From the NCBI RefSeq assembly GCF_003432075.1, contig NZ_QWBU01000005.1, positions 62,001 to 126,000 on the forward strand: a DNA stretch of 64,000 nucleotides, in the 5' to 3' direction. Position numbers and translations under genes: made by a program. The DNA is from Shinella sp. WSJ-2 (lineage in GTDB: Bacteria; Pseudomonadota; Alphaproteobacteria; Rhizobiales; Rhizobiaceae). This document shows positions 63,693 to 64,000 of this stretch, piece by piece. The notes beneath the pieces are model-generated. The model had not been told where the DNA came from, made no database searches, and saw only the letters and a program-made list of their open reading frames with translations. The stretch's first letter is position 1, and every line of letters starts with the position of its first letter.

Positions 63693-63866
63693 TCAGTGAG
63701 CTGAGGAGCGAATGCGCTCGATCTCATCCTTGATGCGCAGCTTGCGACGCTTGATGTCTGCAATCGCATCATCACCCGAAGAGGGCTGCTTGATTGCAGC
63801 ATGCAGCTCTTCTTCAAGAGCAAAATGCTTCTTTTCCAGCGTAGCCAGGTGGGCCTCAATCGTCAT
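63693..63866 (-). CDS. DUF465 (YdcH-like) small protein
   Basis: The 57-residue protein starts at ATG 63866, with AAGGAA upstream. It is a helical hairpin: IEAHLATLEKKHFALEEELHAAIKQPSSGDDAIADIKRRKLRIKDEIERIR. It matches DUF465 proteins, common in alphaproteobacteria, with no known function. A reading back to 63950 lacks support. The bases from 63867 to 64000 hold nothing definite beyond its promoter area. Confidence 0.88.
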   Translation of the reverse strand: MTIEAHLATLEKKHFALEEELHAAIKQPSSGDDAIADIKRRKLRIKDEIERIRSSAH

Positions 63867-64000
63867 GTGACAGTTCCTTCCTTTTGCTTGCACCCGGTCA
63901 CTTGCGTGCCGGATGATCCAGGTTGCAACAAAGTCAGTGTGCCATGTCATTTTTCATTTGTCGAAGGCGAAAACGTGGCAAGGGATAACTTCCCGTTACC

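Overview
This window is ordinary, gene-dense chromosome from an alphaproteobacterium of the Rhizobiaceae. The evidence is the high GC content, a ctrA-chpT-rcdA cell-cycle set, an RpoH with the sequence QKRLFFNLRR, Omp25-like surface proteins, a serC-type RNA leader and an alphaproteobacterial-type 6S RNA. I cannot fix the genus; Shinella, Neorhizobium, Rhizobium and Agrobacterium relatives all fit. I see no tRNA, rRNA, insertion sequence, CRISPR array or prophage.

Layout. Positions 1-2450 hold ctrA behind a leader rich in GANTC sites, then a receiver-only regulator and chpT. Positions 2660-8480 hold exported and coiled-coil proteins, two RNA-modification genes and rpoH. Positions 8490-18120 hold a long low-complexity membrane protein, purA, a DMT exporter, a chemoreceptor and the serC-serA operon. 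Positions 18290-27210 hold two related outer-membrane proteins, glmM, ftsH, tilS, cpoB and pal. Positions 27510-34900 continue leftward with tolB, tolA, tolR, tolQ, ybgC, ruvB, ruvA, a vapBC toxin-antitoxin pair and ruvC. Positions 35050-44390 hold a luciferase-like oxidoreductase, yebC, small exported proteins, folate and phosphodiesterase genes, a SorC regulator divergent from transaldolase, 6S RNA, zapA and a DUF4164 gene. Positions 44700-49080 are tkt-gap-pgk. The rest holds small genes, an MFS exporter, a probable sRNA, rcdA, rpmE, an ABC exporter, a TctC-type receptor, a flavoprotein, a second MotA/MotB-like pair, a SuhB-like protein with altered metal ligands, a Sel1-repeat protein, a ThiE-like protein, a TauE-type permease, an ArsR regulator and a DUF465 protein.

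How the genes work together. Three genes of the CtrA circuit are here: ctrA itself, its phosphotransferase chpT and its proteolysis adaptor rcdA. CtrA-type sites (TTAA-N7-TTAA or TTAACCAT/A) lie before ctrA, the receiver gene, both Omp25-like genes, pal, tolQ, rcdA and a likely sRNA beside rcdA. This suggests that envelope constriction (Tol-Pal), surface composition and CtrA turnover are timed together. RpoH-type promoters of matching geometry lie before rpoH and ftsH.

The most interesting candidate is the roughly 100-nt sRNA at 51263-51364. It has a CtrA box over its promoter and two identical anti-Shine-Dalgarno 10-mers. Other points of note are the vapBC pair inside ruvCAB with an operator over its -10 and ribosome-binding site, 6S RNA separated from the folate cyclo-ligase gene, and two unlisted small ORFs near 49.2-49.6 kb.
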